From CAZUXY01 sp964624235 (GTDB taxonomy: Bacteria; Spirochaetota; UBA4802; UBA5368), in the NCBI GenBank assembly GCA_964624235.1, contig CAZUXY010000051.1, positions 1 through 32,043 on the forward strand: a stretch of DNA of 32,043 bases, read 5' to 3'. Positions 31,355-32,043 of this stretch are shown here, in pieces (positions within the stretch are counted from its first letter, which is position 1; each line of letters starts with the position of its first letter). Both the position numbers and the translations under genes were made by a program. A model generated the notes under the pieces. The model was not told where the DNA came from. It did not search any database and saw only the letters and a program-made list of their open reading frames with translations.

Positions 31355-32043
31355 ATGGCTGACAAGATACTGCTGGCCAACCGGATCGTGCTGCGGTCGG
31401 TACTGCCCCTCATGAAGGTCTACTATCACGAGGTTCCCGGTATCCACAGCGGCTGGCTGAAAAAGGTCGACGGCGTCATCCAGTTCTCCATCAAAGGGAC
31501 CGACACCGGCGCCTATATAGAATTCAAGGACGGCGAAATAGACGTGCTGCAGGGCGTACACTCTTCGCCACACATCCACTTTGCCTTTAAAACGGCCGAT
31601 GACATGAACAAGATGTTCACCGGCAAGGTTGGGCGGCCGCCTTCAATAAAAGGGCTGTCGAACATCAAACTGCTGCTGAAAATGCTTCCCCTGCTGCTGG
31701 GCCTGACACTGCTCTTGCCGAACAAGCAGCCGAAAAAAGACGACCTGCGTCTGCTTAAAGTCAAGCTCACTCTCTTTATGGTGATGAACGCCCTGTCGCA
31801 GCTCAACAAAGGCGGCGACGAGGACATGCGGGCCTGGACGTCGAAGATGCCCGACCGCATCTTCCAGCTTTCGGTACAGCCCGACGGGCCGGCCGCCTAT
31901 CTCAGGGTAAAGGCGGGAAACAGCAAATCGGGGAGAGGGCTCTATGCACGGAAAGCGCCCTTTATCCATATGATATTCAACGGACTCGACGGGGCCTACA
32001 AGGTGCTGGCCCAGAACAAGGACACCGTGAAAGCCATGGGTGA
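31355..32043 (+). CDS. SCP2-like protein, N-terminal part (runs off the window)
   Basis: An open frame of at least 229 residues from an ATG with AGGAGG 7 bases upstream; the end lies beyond the window. Residues about 38-92 (DGVIQFSIKGTDTGAYIEFK and the following GEIDVLQG, FAFKTADDMNKMFTGK) look like an SCP2 sterol/acyl-carrier fold, then a hydrophobic stretch LLLKMLPLLLGLTLLL (109-124) and a second possible SCP2-like unit from about 170. It may therefore be a membrane-associated lipid-binding protein. It follows the transketolase gene by 14 bases in the same transcript, an unusual partnership. The function is unknown. Confidence 0.65.
   Translation, partial: MADKILLANRIVLRSVLPLMKVYYHEVPGIHSGWLKKVDGVIQFSIKGTDTGAYIEFKDGEIDVLQGVHSSPHIHFAFKTADDMNKMFTGKVGRPPSIKGLSNIKLLLKMLPLLLGLTLLLPNKQPKKDDLRLLKVKLTLFMVMNALSQLNKGGDEDMRAWTSKMPDRIFQLSVQPDGPAAYLRVKAGNSKSGRGLYARKAPFIHMIFNGLDGAYKVLAQNKDTVKAMG

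Overview
The window looks like the chromosome of a strict or facultative anaerobe with a GC-rich, Gram-negative gene style, most like a Desulfobacterota (deltaproteobacterial) or related metagenome-assembled genome. Evidence: two aldehyde:ferredoxin oxidoreductases (AOR), an oxygen-sensitive glycyl radical enzyme (GRE), a split-Soret-type dihaem cytochrome with an Rrf2 iron-sulfur regulator, and many CoA-ester enzymes. An outer-membrane beta-barrel protein implies a Gram-negative envelope. The species assignment is inference. A 100-N block at 26381-26480 marks an assembly gap inside a tandem repeat. I saw no rRNA, tRNA, CRISPR array, IS element or phage gene.

Layout. Positions 1-1878 (+): the end of a DraG-like ADP-ribosylglycohydrolase, a short-chain dehydrogenase (SDR) and a VOC/methylmalonyl-CoA-epimerase-like protein. 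1901-4097: an outer-membrane protein and a split-Soret cytochrome (both minus), divergent from an Rrf2 regulator whose probable operator sits on the cytochrome promoter. 4407-6728 (+): enoyl-CoA hydratase, acyl-CoA thioesterase and tandem universal stress protein, closed by a bidirectional terminator. 6774-20321 (-): a long co-directional cluster read from about 20290 downwards: GRE, CoA-transferase A, DUF362 protein, CoA-transferase B, MmgE/PrpD, acyl-CoA dehydrogenase, paraoxonase-like lactonase, SCP2-like protein, AOR, MoaD/ThiS-like carrier and MFS transporter. 20305-23792 (-): SDR, NAD-dependent epimerase/dehydratase, PadR regulator and a PlsC-type acyltransferase. 24176-26146 (-): a second AOR. 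26311-26595: 15-bp tandem repeats. 26621-27523 (-): class IV aminotransferase. 27890-32043 (+): a split UxaA/SuyAB-like dehydratase, a split transketolase and the start of an SCP2-like protein.

The minus-strand GRE cluster is the most interesting part. Its contents fit a microcompartment-free anaerobic route: the GRE makes an aldehyde or acid, AOR (served by its own ubiquitin-like carrier, whose gene overlaps it) interconverts aldehyde and acid, the two-subunit CoA-transferase activates the acid, and acyl-CoA dehydrogenase plus MmgE/PrpD process the acyl chain. MFS imports or exports an organic anion. No GRE-activating radical-SAM enzyme is encoded in the window, and the GRE active-site loop does not look like a standard diol dehydratase, so the substrate is unknown. 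Two further points are the DUF362 gene between the two CoA-transferase subunit genes, and several well-placed palindromic operators (Rrf2, PadR, TetR-like and FNR-like geometries).
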